This document shows, in pieces, positions 1-11,904 of a stretch of DNA of 64,000 nucleotides. The notes under the pieces were generated by a model that searched no databases, had not been told where the DNA came from, and worked only from the letters and a program-made list of their open reading frames with translations. The stretch spans positions 12,038,001 to 12,102,000 of the forward strand of contig OX392534.1 of the NCBI GenBank assembly GCA_947623455.1, given 5' to 3'. The translations under genes were made by a program, and so were the position numbers. This DNA is from Mimachlamys varia (taxonomy: Eukaryota > Mollusca > Bivalvia > Pectinida > Pectinidae). Position 1 is the first letter of the stretch; each line of letters opens with the position of its first letter.

Positions 1-225
1 AAATTGAATTTTCAAAATGGTAGCCAATAAAAACGCATTTTCATGAAAACGCATTTTTTTGAGCTATTCGGGTAGTTTGTATGGGAGAAAAAGACTCTTT
101 CATGACCAAAGGTGTAAGATAGGAAAATTCCACCCTCGTGGTTTTCAAATTTGACAAAACCCTCGGCAAAGCCTCGGGTTTTACCAAATTTGAAAACCCC
201 TCAGGTTGAATTTCCCTATATTATA
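1..225 (+). mobile_element. End fragment of long-TIR DNA transposon (same family as 23.8-25.4 kb)
   Basis: The window opens inside a copy of the terminal arm seen at 25125-25385. Both share the order: a TTTTCAAAAT block, a TTGAGCT..T-like block, CTCTTTCATGACCAAAG, GTAAGATAG, and ATTCCACCCTCG. The last part (about 125-215) is itself a hairpin: TTTTCAAATTTG followed by CAAATTTGAAAA around a CCTCGG loop. The element continues to the left of the window, so its other end cannot be seen. Confidence 0.75.
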
Positions 226-3200
226 TCTATCTGATAAACTATTCAATTAGTACAGTAAAGTACATTACTGTAATCTAGCATATGTACATTATACTCTTTA
301 CTAGTAGTACCCTACTGTATAATGTATCTAAAATGCTCACTTATCATATAATTTGACAAAAACAAATCCATCATTTGCTTTTGTAAGCGATATCTTATGG
401 TCGAAAATGAAATAACCATTCGAATGAAACAAGTAATTAGTTAAAACATGACGTCACTTGAGTCCTATTTGTAATGATGATAGGTGTCGCCACGTGTCTC
501 TGGATAATTACACAATCTCAATGAAATACTTGTTTACATATACATAGCGAAACAGCTATCTCGTATTACAAAGGATGGGGAAATCAATGAATTACAATAC
601 ATCCGTGTGGCTGGTCATTCCTATTATTACTTCAAGTGATTGGATGGCTATCACGTGATGGTAGTATGACAGGACAATGTGTACATGGTATAATGTAGTA
701 TTTGGTTTTCATGTACAGTATTCATGTTTATTAAGTCAACCCGTGAAACGAAGTGGGGGACCGATCCTTCTTCTTCTTCTTACTGCACGTTTTCGCAGTG
801 GTCATTTATAGGACACTAGGGAGGGAGGGAGGGGGGTGGGGGCATGTTAATCGAAAACTGATCTAAAAAACCCAAAAATGTCAAATTACTCTAACCAACT
901 TAGTTGATAGATTCGTAAATCAAAAAATTTTGAAAATCAAATACAGTTGTAAAATTCATTAGATTATCATACTTTAATCCGATACAGTAAATAAAAAGCC
1001 CATAACGTGAATTCATACATGTAACATTGTATCAAAAACAACCTGCCGTTGTCTACTATTAACAAACACGATACGAGTTTTTCACTACGTCATCGATTTA
1101 TTATTGTTTATGTCGTAACGCTCTTTAATTTAGAAGGTTGAGTGACATGACATATACATTGAATACCGTTTAGGTACCGTTACATGGGTTTATATTACTC
1201 GTTTTGATGTGATGGTCTGACTTCCGGCTAAAACGAGCCGTTCTACGAGGGCGCTGTGATTGTTCGAGGTCCTGTAGGATAAAATGGGTTTCGTAATGCG
1301 ATGACCATAACGGTATACAAAGTGTATTTTGATCTGCAGAATAAATGATTTATCAGAAATTATTTTGTTGATTGTTCACGGATATATGTCGTTGGTTGAT
1401 TACATGATACCGTCCCTATTGCTACACACCAAAGAATGGTACTTAAATCAACCGATAATTTAACATGGACAGGTTTTAAAAAGTATCACGTACGAGAGTA
1501 ACAGCAATGTAAACATCGCACCATTACGTCACAAACAGCAGCACCAAATAAACAGCTAGATTGGATTGTCATTAATGCAATTTTCAATTAATTTCAGGGT
1601 TTTTCAAACGACAACAGATTCATCGTACATGTTTGAATTGCAATCAGGGCGTGGAAAATGACGAAACTCTCGACGAATATTACAACAGTTTGATTTGTGA
1701 ACTCTTGAAAATACTGTTTTATTAAATCACGTGCTTGGGCAGATTACCCATATATAGATTGTTATCTGCTACTAATGACTCTAGGTTGAGATCACCATAT
1801 TGCAATTTTCTCTATAAATATCGCCCACTATCACCCATTGTAGGAGTGATTTCCGTGGGATTTTCCGACTTTGGAATCACGTAGCCGAGACGGAGACATC
1901 GGAGTAGGTCGTCGTCACTTCCCCCAGGGAAACGAATACGCCGCTTGGTAAGGCGTCCTCGTCGTGTTATTGGTATGCTTCCACTTATGGACGATAACAA
2001 ACACGTGTTTAGCGATGATTGGTGATCAGGGGGACTTCGTCAGCAATGATGCTTTATTAATTGGTAGGCGATAAATGCTGAACCATCGGGAACAGAAGCT
2101 TTGTGTCAATTTGTTCATTAATGTGACCACATGAGAACTTACACAACAATATGTAATAAATATTGGAGATTGCGTCTGCTAAGGAAACTCCTAATGAATC
2201 ATTGTCCATGTTCTGACATGCTTTTCCTCCTGTGTGTGTAGTTATTGCCCGCTTTAACAAATTACTACCAGCATTATAATATGAATCTTCATGCGAATGC
2301 ATGTGTTTGTATAATGGGTTTGGTTTATCATACATGGCACCAAATAGCCAGAGAGAAATGCTTCATTTTTCAAAGATTGCCTGTTTTAATCCATTATTTG
2401 GTTGAACTTTTACGAAGAGAAAAAACAAAAACAAAAGGTCATGTCACGAGAAAGGACCACATTTGGTGTAATTTGGTACAAGAAAAATCTCAACAGAAAG
2501 AAAATAATCATTTGGATAAAGCAAAAAAAATGGGAAACCTCATGTAAAAATGTACGGCTATATTAATTATTAACGCGACTATGTGATGATGCACGACGGT
2601 AAGCATCTCAAATTCACTTTCAGCTACTGAAACAAAGATATTGACCTCACCCCTCCCCCCCCCCCCCCCCCTCCCTTTTTGTTGATAAATTAATCGTCAA
2701 AACCAAAGTCGTATTAATACATCTCCCACTCCGACACACACACAACCAACACACTACTCCCTCTCATAAAATGACAACCTCGCAACGTCATAAGTCGCGA
2801 AAGCAATAAACAGCAAAAACAACAAATGCATTGATTATGTGATTGTAACGTTCGCCTATAACTGGAGTTGACATGTACACTTGACGTAATGGAACTATTA
2901 TCATACAGACATGTACAAATCGAATTGGTCTCATCTTATATCTGTCACGTCTTTCTGTTATTGAGTAAGCGGAGAAGGTGACATTGCTTGCCATGCTACG
3001 TGAGTGCTGTCATTGAAACCTTGGTGACCAAGTCGTCTTCATTATCAGCGAACGTGACATGATATCTGGATCGCTCTGTATAAAAACTGTCCTTTCTTTG
3101 AAAAAAAAACCCTGACCAGATAATGAGCCAACTACATTACTGGTTGCTGAATGACGTGGCTGGATTATAATTTCCAGTCCGTCCTAACACGTTAATGTTT

Positions 3201-3345
3201 TATTTGATGATCAAAACACTGTACATAGATCACCCCAATGCCGTCCATGTGTTGCCACTCAAATACATGTACCAACTACGGTCATACTAGTAAAACATGT
3301 CTTTTATGTCTATGTCTTATGTTTAATCAACTTCAGTGAAACATG
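226..3345. other. No supported gene
   Basis: I see no recognisable coding exon here. A reading frame on the minus strand at about 1812-2030 is open for some 75 codons and somewhat GC-rich, but it has no ATG start and no family I know. A cytosine-rich homopolymer run lies at about 2647-2677. The rest is AT-rich unique sequence. Confidence 0.5.
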
Positions 3346-3420
3346 AATTATTGACATCAATGGAAACAGGAATTATTGACATCAATGGAAACAGGAATTA
3401 TTGACATCAATGAAAACAGG
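3346..3420. repeat. 25-bp tandem repeat, three copies
   Basis: A 25-bp unit beginning AATTATTGACATCAATGG is repeated three times in exact register at 3346, 3371 and 3396. The third copy has a single G-to-A change. Confidence 0.95.
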
Positions 3421-3828
3421 ACAATATGAACAATGGAATATATTAGAAAAGAAAAAAAGCAACATTGGGTATTTCAATAAACTGTAAACAACGGAAACAG
3501 TCTAGATTTTAGTATAAACTACATTCTAATTCATTAGAGGTCGTATAGTCTCTTCTTTTGTAAAATTGAGATGGAATGAAACAACATTGAGATAAAATGA
3601 AGGACAACGTCATCAGGATTGAAAATAATTTTTTAGCTTTCAAAGTGCTACAATGTATGAAAGGTCAGCCATATTGCGTGAAGAATACTAGGGCTTCATG
3701 CTAAATACGGATCATTCATTGCATTATATTTACATTCTGATTGTTTCTTCTCTATATGAACATACCAACTGAAAACAACAAACACTAGACTATGAATACA
3801 TCATGAATACACTATGAATACATCCATT

Positions 3829-4507
3829 CACGTGAATTACTTATGACGTAATATATTAGTCTTGTTCAATTGGAGTCTTACGGCTCCGCTTCGGATAACA
3901 TGGAGAATGCCCCGCGTCAAACGTTCAAATGACTACGGTAGATTATTGGCGCCAATTTTACCCAAATTATGGCTGTTCCGCCTTTTTCGTTTAAAGGACG
4001 GCGCAATAACAAACGCAGTTGATTAACCAGTTGTTCAATAAATAAGGAAATAGATTAGACAATTGTTCAGTAGTAAAAATGTAAATATATGAATTGAACG
4101 GCGTTGTTTTAATTTTCATGCCGGTATGAATGCAAAGCGGTTACACCCATATTGATCATGAAGCCCTAGCGGGCTTCATGCAATATGGATGTAACCGCTT
4201 TGCATTCATACCGGCATGAAAATTAAAACAACGCCGCTCAATCCCTATATGAGAGTTAAAAAATGACTTTCAGTCCATATATTTACATGTTTACCATAGA
4301 TTGAACAACTGTTTAATTTTGTTGGTATTTTCTCAAATAATGAATTTTGATTTCCTGAGTTTGACATTGGTGGAACAGCGCTTATTTGAAGAAAATTGGC
4401 GCCAATTATAAACATTATTCATTTGAGCGTTTGACGAAGGGGCATTCTCGATGTTAAGCAAAGTGAAGCGACAAGATTTGACTATGACGCCATAAGTAAA
4501 CCACGTG
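3829..4507. mobile_element. Large foldback element (arms about 270 bp)
   Basis: The left half is the inverse of the right half. CACGTG at 3829 pairs with CACGTG at 4502. GAGAATGCCCC, GTCAAACG, TTGGCGCCAATT, CAGTTGTTCAAT and ATGTAAATATATG occur in the left arm and, reversed in order and strand, in the right arm. The outer arms are clearly diverged. The inner part, about 4093-4242, is nearly perfect over roughly 70 bp per arm around a TAGC loop between GAAGCCC and GGGCTTC. No coding capacity is seen. It is probably a non-autonomous foldback or MITE-type transposon. Confidence 0.85.
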
Positions 4508-5974
4508 TTACGTCACGAGAACCGTTGCTTTCATACTCGTATATTTACATTTCCACTACACAGAGACTAGATGAAGCTCCTGTGCGCAATTTATGTTATT
4601 GGGACATTGTGATGTCATCATGCTTATGACGACTTATAATTGTAGCGTTGGAAACTGCACTGCTCCACTGGCAACGGTTGGCTGTTCTCTGTTGCGATTT
4701 ACTCTGACGTTGAAACACGCTTTGACAAAAACTTTATGTATATGCCTGCATCAACTGGATGTTGGTAAACAAAAATCTAAATATAAGTATTGGTTGTCAA
4801 ATTTTTGACATTCATTTGTGTGTAACATACATTAGCATACTTACATATTCGACATGTAGCACCCGATTGTAAAGGGGCAATTTAGCCAACCAACGTTTTT
4901 TTTTAATTCAGCGAGAAGAAAAATAATATTATATACATTCAGACAAAAGAATCCGATAATGATTTTAAGACAACACGTAGCCAATGTCCAGTGCATTTTT
5001 TCAGGAAAGCCCATTTCAAATATAGCAATCTCAAATATAACACGAAAAACCATTATGTTATGTAAACAAATGTAAAATGGTATGTTTTATTTCACAAATA
5101 CTTCTTTCTATGGAAGTTGAATTTACGAAATATGATGCAAACAATTAATGATAGGTGTTTGGATAAATATAATCCAAGATAAATTGTTTTGTTATATTTG
5201 TATATCAGCCAGAAACGGAAATCATTGAGAGCTAACACAAATGGGACCATTTGATTACCTGGGCACGTGTGTTCGCCGGTAAGATACGGTTAGTGTTGCG
5301 TAAAACTAAACTCGTTACAATTTCAGCTATAGAGGTGACGTGAAGAACCTCTTCAACTTGTGGGTATTCATAATGTACTTGAAACGAAAGAGATAAGTGT
5401 AATAATCGTATTTATCAGTCTTGATAACTCGCCACTTGGCTTTGGAAGTCACTTGCATTTACATCCACGAGAAAGGTCGGCGCAGGCCTCGTAGGGTCAA
5501 AGTGACCACAGATGTTGGTATATTTGTTGGGTTGTACGATTAAATATGTCTTTATCAATAATTTAAAAAACGAACGGAAATCATCGGGGTTTTTCATAAG
5601 GAGTCGGAACTTCAATTGTATACATCTTCATTCAATTGCCTCTTTAAGTATCCATTGATAGTTTTAGGATAACTTAGGGTATAACAGTTTGTCTAACGGT
5701 CATAGGTTGGATATTATTGTTTGTCTCATGTTCATGTATTTGGATATGGTGGCTTTTAATACATGTATATTTACATTTGTTCTGCATTTTCCCATTGACT
5801 CAATGCTAAGATGCAGTTGCTGCCATACGCCTATAACACCCAGTGCCTCAGACTATAACAGCAGTTGCTATTGTGACGTCGTCAATCTCATTTGTGACAA
5901 TTTCATTGTTGTCTACACTTGATTTGCTGTTCAAAATCGGCCGAAGAACCTAAATAAAGCACAATAATTCTATC
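4508..5974. other. No supported gene
   Basis: Only short chance reading frames without recognisable domains or splice context are present. The sequence is AT-rich and appears unique. Confidence 0.5.
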
Positions 5975-6166
5975 AAAAATGTAAATATAAGTAATGAACA
6001 TTTTAGCAATCATTGTTACAGTCCTATAACACACATTGTTATTGCTAACAAACTTACATATTGCCTTACCGGGCTTTATTTAGTTTGTCAGCAATAGCAA
6101 AATTAATGTGTGTTATAGGACTGTAACAACATTTGCTAAAACATTCATTGCTTAAATGTTTATTTT
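5975..6166. mobile_element. Foldback element, 192 bp
   Basis: The arms pair over about 85 bp. ACAGTCCTATAACACACATT at about 6018 is the reverse complement of sequence around 6108-6127, and AGCAATCATTG and TTATTGCTAACAAAC pair with their partners on the other side of a TTACCGGGC-type loop. The left tip AAATGTAAATATAAGTAATG resembles the tips of the foldbacks at 3829-4507 and about 24868-25044, although the arm interiors differ. Confidence 0.85.
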
Positions 6167-6528
6167 TCTCATTTTTAGTTTAAACAAATATGTGTTATGA
6201 CCATGATTGTGAAACTACATTGTAAACTTTTGTGAATATAATACATGGAAAAATACTTCTCGACCCGCAAACTATTAAATAAGACTTTTTGACATTGCTG
6301 TTTACAAAGGTCATCTACATCCGAGTGCTGGGAACAATGTACATAAGATATAACAGGAAGCCGACCCTTAACTAAGCATATCAAGGTCTTGGTTGTGTGG
6401 CTCACAGATGATGCGCGCAGAGGATATAGCGAAACTTACACATTCAACAGGCTTCCCATATACAGCTGTTTTGTGATTGTGCATATCTAGTTTAAAAAAC
6501 ATAAACAGTCTATTTTTCTGACTATTGT

Positions 6529-6949
6529 CACAGGCACATGTGGCCAGGAGAATAACCATCTCTATATAGATGACATAGGGAAATATGAATAATTATAAAA
6601 AAAAAAATAAGAATAAAAATTAAATAAAAAAATTTTTTTTTTTTATATTTTCCTTTTACAGTGTATGCTATAAATTTTCTAAATCCCTAATGAAAAGAAT
6701 TGCCAAATTTCAGATTGATGCGTCAAGCGGTTAAAATTTCACAAAACAATCGATTATCAGACACTCTAGCTATTTATTTTTCAGTGTATGATAGTCGATA
6801 TTTTGGGAAATTTAACTGCTTGACGTATCAAACTGAATTTGGCTTTTATTTTCATTAGTGTTTTAGAAAATTAATGACATAAATGAAAATTTGAAAGTTT
6901 TGTTTTTATTTTCTTTATGATGTTAGTCTCCTTGCCACATGTGCCTGTG
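6529..6949. mobile_element. hAT-like MITE with 8-bp target duplication
   Basis: The termini are CACAGGCACATGTGGC and its inverse GCCACATGTGCCTGTG. The flanks are ACTATTGT (6521-6528) and ACTATTGC (6950-6957), an 8-bp target duplication with one change, as expected for hAT elements. Subterminal arms also pair, with TGCCAAATTTCA...TGCGTCAAGCGGTTAAA against TTTAACTGCTTGACG...TGAATTTGGC. It has no transposase, so it is non-autonomous. Partial copies lie at about 32316 and 61516. Confidence 0.85.
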
Positions 6950-6957
6950 ACTATTGC

Positions 6958-7506
6958 TCGATCTCCTGTGTAACTGACCTTGGTCAAGTATATTTAATGA
7001 TCATTGTACATATGTAGTTTACAAATCAATCCAACCACAATGTGTAATAAATGACTTTGACCTTATTTAAAAATCGTACACGACAAACATATTGATGAGT
7101 TTACTATAATACGCCGTGTAAAGAACCATTTAGTCTATGGCTTAAATTATCGGTGTGAGGAATACCAGATTGACGTTAATGAAATAGATGTTATTCAAAG
7201 GTCACTGCTAGATGGTCTGTTTATATCCTTATGTCTTCTTTAAAATTATAAGGCCAGATTTATTGGGCCTATTGTCTGGTGTAATGATAGCTATACGTTA
7301 TTGTATGGTTGTTTGTATTCGCGGGGATTTAATTAGCATTCATTGGGGTTTAAGACTAAATGACCTGTCTCGTGTGTTCACGTCATCATTGTTATGACGT
7401 CATAATGGTACAGACGCAGAGCTTGAGATATACAATGCAGCATGATAATGAGTAAATGTCACCTTTTAATAACAAAAACGCATTAACAAGAAGTCGCTAA
7501 AAGTAA
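6958..7506. other. No supported gene
   Basis: Unique AT-rich sequence between the MITE and the SINE. No exon or RNA gene is recognisable. Confidence 0.5.
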
Positions 7507-7991
7507 TATACAACATTTGATACAGCGCCCTATCTAGCTAACATAAGCCACACTAAAGCGCTTTACAATATATAGATATACAATCATCATACAATCAATA
7601 CAATTAACACATACAGTTCTATCATATACAATTCTGAGGAGTTCGCAGGAGCTGCCTTATCAGGCGGTAATTACTTGTCCTATACCACCTGCCAAGTATC
7701 TCCATATGTGTGTGTATGTATGTGTGTGTGTGCTGGAAATGAATTGTGTTCTGTTTGTAGTGGGACCGTGTTTCCAAAGGCATCTTGTAGAGTGCCACCT
7801 CACTTGAATGCTACAACACAGATACTGCAACACCCACCCCAGACCATTTTATACTTCACCTGGGTTGTTGGAGTTGTGTGGGCAGGAGAAAAACACTTTC
7901 TCTGAATGTTCCATGCGTATGACGATTACGGGGATCGAACCCCGGTCGCCTGCATGGAAGGCCGGAGTGTTAACCACTCGACCAATCTGCC
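7507..7991 (-). mobile_element. tRNA-derived SINE, full-length head
   Basis: Read on the minus strand, the element begins at 7991 with a tRNA-like head of about 72 nt. An A box, TGGTCGAGTGG, lies close to the 5' end, and a B box, GGTTCGATCC, follows about 40 nt later. The anticodon region CCTTCCATG resembles tRNA-Gly(TCC). The body contains a TG microsatellite and ends, at the low-coordinate side, in a segment with GCGCTTTACA-like sequence. A second copy at 19604-19985 shares the body but lacks the head. The last bases lie about 165 bp past the likely poly(A) signal of the neighbouring receptor gene. Confidence 0.85.
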
Positions 7992-8157
7992 TATCAACAA
8001 TAACAAAATCTTCTTCACCTTAGGCCCGGTCACATAAACAATAACATGTTTGTTCGCCTTTTGTCTATTCGTCATACCAGATGCCTGGATATCTTTTAAC
8101 GTCGAAATCCCTTACCAGACACAGACAACAAGAAGGACAATTTGGATTCATTGATAT

Positions 8158-8163
8158 TTTATT
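8158..8163 (-). terminator. Poly(A) signal of the first receptor gene
   Basis: AATAAA on the minus strand about 40 nt after the TGA stop of the receptor, implying a very short 3' UTR. No nearer signal is visible. Confidence 0.6.
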
Positions 8164-8204
8164 ACAAATGAAGCAAATTACCACAACATGTCATTGTTTC
8201 GTTT

Positions 8205-9934
8205 TCATCTTTCGGATCCACTTTGTTGAGACTCCTTACTCTTCTTCCTTAGACCAGGCAGAGTGTCTTTCTCTATCGACTTCTTACAGCAATACGCAAA
8301 CGAAGTGAAAAGTTTTTTGCACTGTGAACGAAAGTTTGTGTTGAGAAAACTGTAAACAAATGGGTTTGCTGCGTTAGAGATGAGATACGTCCTGGTTAAA
8401 AGTTTCATCATCACCTCCTCGCGCGGTGTCATGGACGAGTTATAATCAGGCGTAACCGCTCGGAAGATATTGATGATTATTCCGGGGAGATAACTCACAA
8501 TAAAAACTATGCTCACCGAGAAAAATATGAGTGTTGTACGGCTCAGTTTTATCTGATGAGGTGTTTCTCCAATACTGGCGAGTCTTTTAGATTTCTTTAA
8601 CATTTCTGTATTAGTTTGACTATTTGAACATGATTCGTCATCACTGGTGCTATGTCTACTGACCTTGAACTTTCTGATAACTGCCGGAGATTTAGGAGAG
8701 GTCACGTGATCAGATATTACAGTGTCACGACGATGCTTGATTTCAATCCATAGTCTTACATAGAACCCAATCATACACGAAAACGCAGTGATGAACATGA
8801 TTATGAGTGTGGTGAAGTAGACTTGTTGGAAAGGCCGTCCCTTGTAGTCCTCATCAATCGAACAATCGTAGCCACGCAGACCAATCACGGGCGTGTCCGT
8901 GCACGTGATCCCAAACAGCAAGAGGGACGGGGTGGAGAAAAAAACTGCCAGAAACCCCGCCACAACACACATAAGTTTGATTCGAGATAACGGGAGAATC
9001 CTCAACGGCTTGCAAATTTTGAAGTATCTGTCAAATGCTATGAGCACCAGTATAATGGCCGAACCGTACACTGTGACAGACTCGGCGAACCGGAAGAGCT
9101 TACAGATCGGACCGCTGTAGAACATGTAAGGATTACTAAGGTCCAGTATCTCAACCGGCATGGCTATCACACAACTCAGAAGGTCAAAGATGGCCATGGT
9201 TCCGATGAACAGATTGGCTGACCGTCGTTTTAATCTCCAATTATAGATGTAGATGACAAGAATATTTCCGACCGTACCAATTACCATCAATACAGCTACT
9301 GAGACGATGACCGGGAGGTAAAGAGCAGCTTTCTCGTCGTTGAGTTTGTTGAGCATTGCCCATCCGTGGGACTCGTTAGTGTCAACCGTATGGTTGCTGG
9401 GTCCGCACCACAGATGATCAGACCTAAGGGAATACAATGGGAATATGTATTTAATAAGATTCATGTATACACTTTATTGGGATATTTTATATAATTCATA
9501 CAAACATATGTATTATATATACACAATGAATGACATAAAAGTCATGAAACGACTAAAAAAAACTATTAAGAGTTAGAATTAAGGCAAATCTGACTGTATA
9601 TTTATCAATAGCTAAATGTATAGCTTAAACATTAGTTTCATCTCCGAGACAAATTTAACGAAATATTCAAAGACCGAAATATATTTTCCTAATATAATCC
9701 TAATTGACAAAAATACTAATAGCAATTTTGTTAACTATGTATTATGTTATTGAAGGCATATCGTGAATTAAAAAATGGTAATATGTAACCTCTAATTAAA
9801 TACGGCGTTTAAGTGAATATTTGAAATCTAGTTACATTCCATCAATATGTAAAATAATTCCTTAAAGTATTTTGCCTCATAAAATTCGTTAGACGATTAT
9901 GAGTATTATAATTATTGGCCACCTACCTTGTCAT
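8205..9934 (-). CDS. Class A (rhodopsin-like) GPCR, orphan peptide-type receptor, 408 aa (two coding exons)
   Basis: This is a seven-transmembrane receptor of the plasma membrane. I propose coding exons 9927-9934 and 8205-9423. The first reads ATG ACA AG followed by donor GTAGGT; the second follows a pyrimidine-rich CCCTTAG acceptor. The joint keeps the frame, giving an N-terminus with NHT and NES glycosylation sequons. Hallmarks by residue: GN in TM1 (N56), Asp83 in TM2, Cys110 before TM3 paired with Cys190 in loop 2, DRY at 134-136, a long Ser/Lys-rich third cytoplasmic loop, SYLP (313-316) in place of the usual CWxP, NPFVY at 356-360, and a Cys-containing tail. An alternative in-frame ATG at 9464 lies in what looks like intron sequence. 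A paralogue lies at 26.3-28.8 kb. The ligand is unknown; it resembles lophotrochozoan peptide-receptor-like orphans (cholecystokinin or orexin type by general appearance). Confidence 0.92.
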
Positions 9935-10220
9935 GATGATAGGCGTGTAAATAAATCGCGTCCTAACCTCGCCGAACCATCTCCTCAAATGTTGAGTTAT
10001 CAAAAGAGTTCCCGATTTAAACAACTACTAACAAAAAGCTGCTAATATATCCGGTGATCAGAGTCTGTTTGCATACGTCCACTGTCCTCGCTACCACCGA
10101 GCTCCATGTGACAAGGTGGGACGCGACGTCGTACAGCGCGCATGCGGGTCAGTGTCAACACACTCGCGTACTACTGACCACAGGTAGCGCCACACACTTC
10201 CGGTGCAGCGCGTGAAGAAC
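9935..10220 (-). promoter_or_regulatory. Probable 5' UTR and promoter of the first receptor gene
   Basis: The stretch upstream of the ATG at 9934 is richer in CpG than its surroundings, especially 10080-10220, where CGCGACGTCG- and CGCGCATGCG-like sequences and an ETS-type CCGGAAG (minus strand, near 10197) occur. A six-codon upstream reading frame (start 9980, stop ending 9963, ATG GTT CGG CGA GGT TAG) precedes the proposed start. The exact transcription start cannot be seen. Confidence 0.4.
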
Positions 10221-11057
10221 AGAAACAATATTGTGAATTTATTACACTGTTACTCCATCACAAATCCGTGTTTTGTCTAAGCGTATAATTCTCACGAACG
10301 TAAACAATGATTCAGTTTCAGCAGCGATTGACTATGATGAATTGAGCGGCTTTGCCAGTCGCTTAGCTAATGGATGGACACGGCCATGTAATGGAAACTT
10401 TATTAGCGTTAGGGCAAATTGATTGAGGCCGCACGTGGGTTAATGCTGTTACTGTTCCGATCATAGGCTCGGGGACAAAGTGCTATCTGTTACACACATA
10501 CATATATTGTAATCAGTGAAGAGGAAATACGAACCACGCCGCCACAATATTGATATAAATCATAAAAAGTGATATATTGAAAAATAGGTATAATGAAATA
10601 ATTTGAGGTATATACAATTTGTGTTTTTTCGGATTTCCAATATGTGTATAGGCAATATCCTCAATTGTGTAGCTCAAACTATTGTCAATCCATCATTTCT
10701 CAATAACCAGTTGGATGCTCTTGCCAAATCGATACATATATACTTTAATAGCAAGGTGGTTATGAGATTTCGATATGAAAGAGCCGAGTAAAATGTCATA
10801 TCAAAAGGGATCGGTATATAAGTTATATAACATAACCAATATGTTCAGCCACAGTACATTATTACCATGGCAATAGCATTATAATGCAGCCAAAAAAGTC
10901 GGTCGATTCCAGTACAATCTCGTACACTATATACGTTTGTACGTCAGTACACGTACGCTTGAAACTGGTCGTTAGTCTGATGAAGGTGACAGTGTAGTCA
11001 TCAATATGTCATACTTAATACCCTATTGATTAAGACATATAACTGCTATTCTATAAA
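10221..11057. other. No supported gene
   Basis: No exon is recognisable. The stretch is upstream of the first receptor gene and otherwise AT-rich. Confidence 0.5.
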
Positions 11058-11444
11058 AGGCCCAATATACTGTACGTAACTTTCGGCAAAACTCGAAGCG
11101 AAATCAAGCCTTATAACTTATTATATTTATAGATTTAGTTCAGATTATTTTATATCAGCAATATTCAAGATGAATTCTTACGCGGTTACCGGTACAGCAG
11201 CAGTTGAAATTCGGTATTTGTAAACACGCATCCATTTCGAACTGTCTTCCAACTTCGGCTTGTTATTGAAGTTGGCCACACCTGAATTATTTGCTTTTCT
11301 TTGGAATTTTGTCAAGAGTTTCTTGTTAGTTACCGCTCAGGTTTACACCGTTTTAGGCTTATTTTTGCGTGGTTATCAACTGAATTTTTTTTCATATTTT
11401 TTCAGAATCCCGAAAAATTTCCTGAAGTTACTTATATTGGGCCT
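11058..11444. mobile_element. TTAA-type MITE, copy 1
   Basis: The ends are AGGCCCAATATAC and its inverse, ending GGGCCT. The right flank is TTAA (11445-11448); the left flank is TAAA, a one-base change. The interior, including ACCGGTACAGCAGCAGTTGA, matches the inverse of the copy at 22113-22498 over its whole length. The TTAA duplication suggests a piggyBac-type origin. The open frames inside are not genes. Confidence 0.85.
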
Positions 11445-11904
11445 TTAATATTACCAATACGAAATAAATGTTCCGAAACAAGTGATCAGTGTTATCCTGT
11501 AAAAATCAATAAATGTTACAACACATATTTTTTATAAGAAACGCAATTAATAGTTAAATAGTTAACTTTATCCAATAATATTACATCGTTAACCAATCTG
11601 ACAATGAGTAATTTCTAAGTATAATTTATCATTTGTGTAACAGTTTGTTAATAGCGTAATGAGATCTGAGGACATGTACAACTGTATATGATTGTGATAC
11701 ATCAGTCAGATCGATAAGGAAACATATGTGTCTGTAAGATCTCAAGTCGATGTGACAGCGAGTCCATGTAATGTGATACAAGGTTATTTGTGTTAATTGA
11801 TACTGGTGACGCTCTTTGTTAAAGGTTCACAGGGATGTCCTACAGTACATGGTCGTAGTTGTTGTTGTAGTTTACGTGTCTGATCAGTAACACTTATGTA
11901 CAGG
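11445..11904. other. No supported gene
   Basis: AT-rich sequence between the MITE and the minisatellite. No features are recognised. Confidence 0.5.

Noticed and set aside
1812..2030. Open minus-strand frame of about 75 codons
   Set aside because: No ATG at its start, no recognised domain, no convincing splice pattern; may be chance or a relic exon.
7920..7991. Possible genuine tRNA-Gly gene
   Set aside because: The tRNA-like part continues into a SINE body shared with a second locus, so it is the SINE head, not a free tRNA gene.
10861..10874. X-box-like ATTACCATGGCAAT
   Set aside because: No nearby gene start supports it; similar words are expected by chance.
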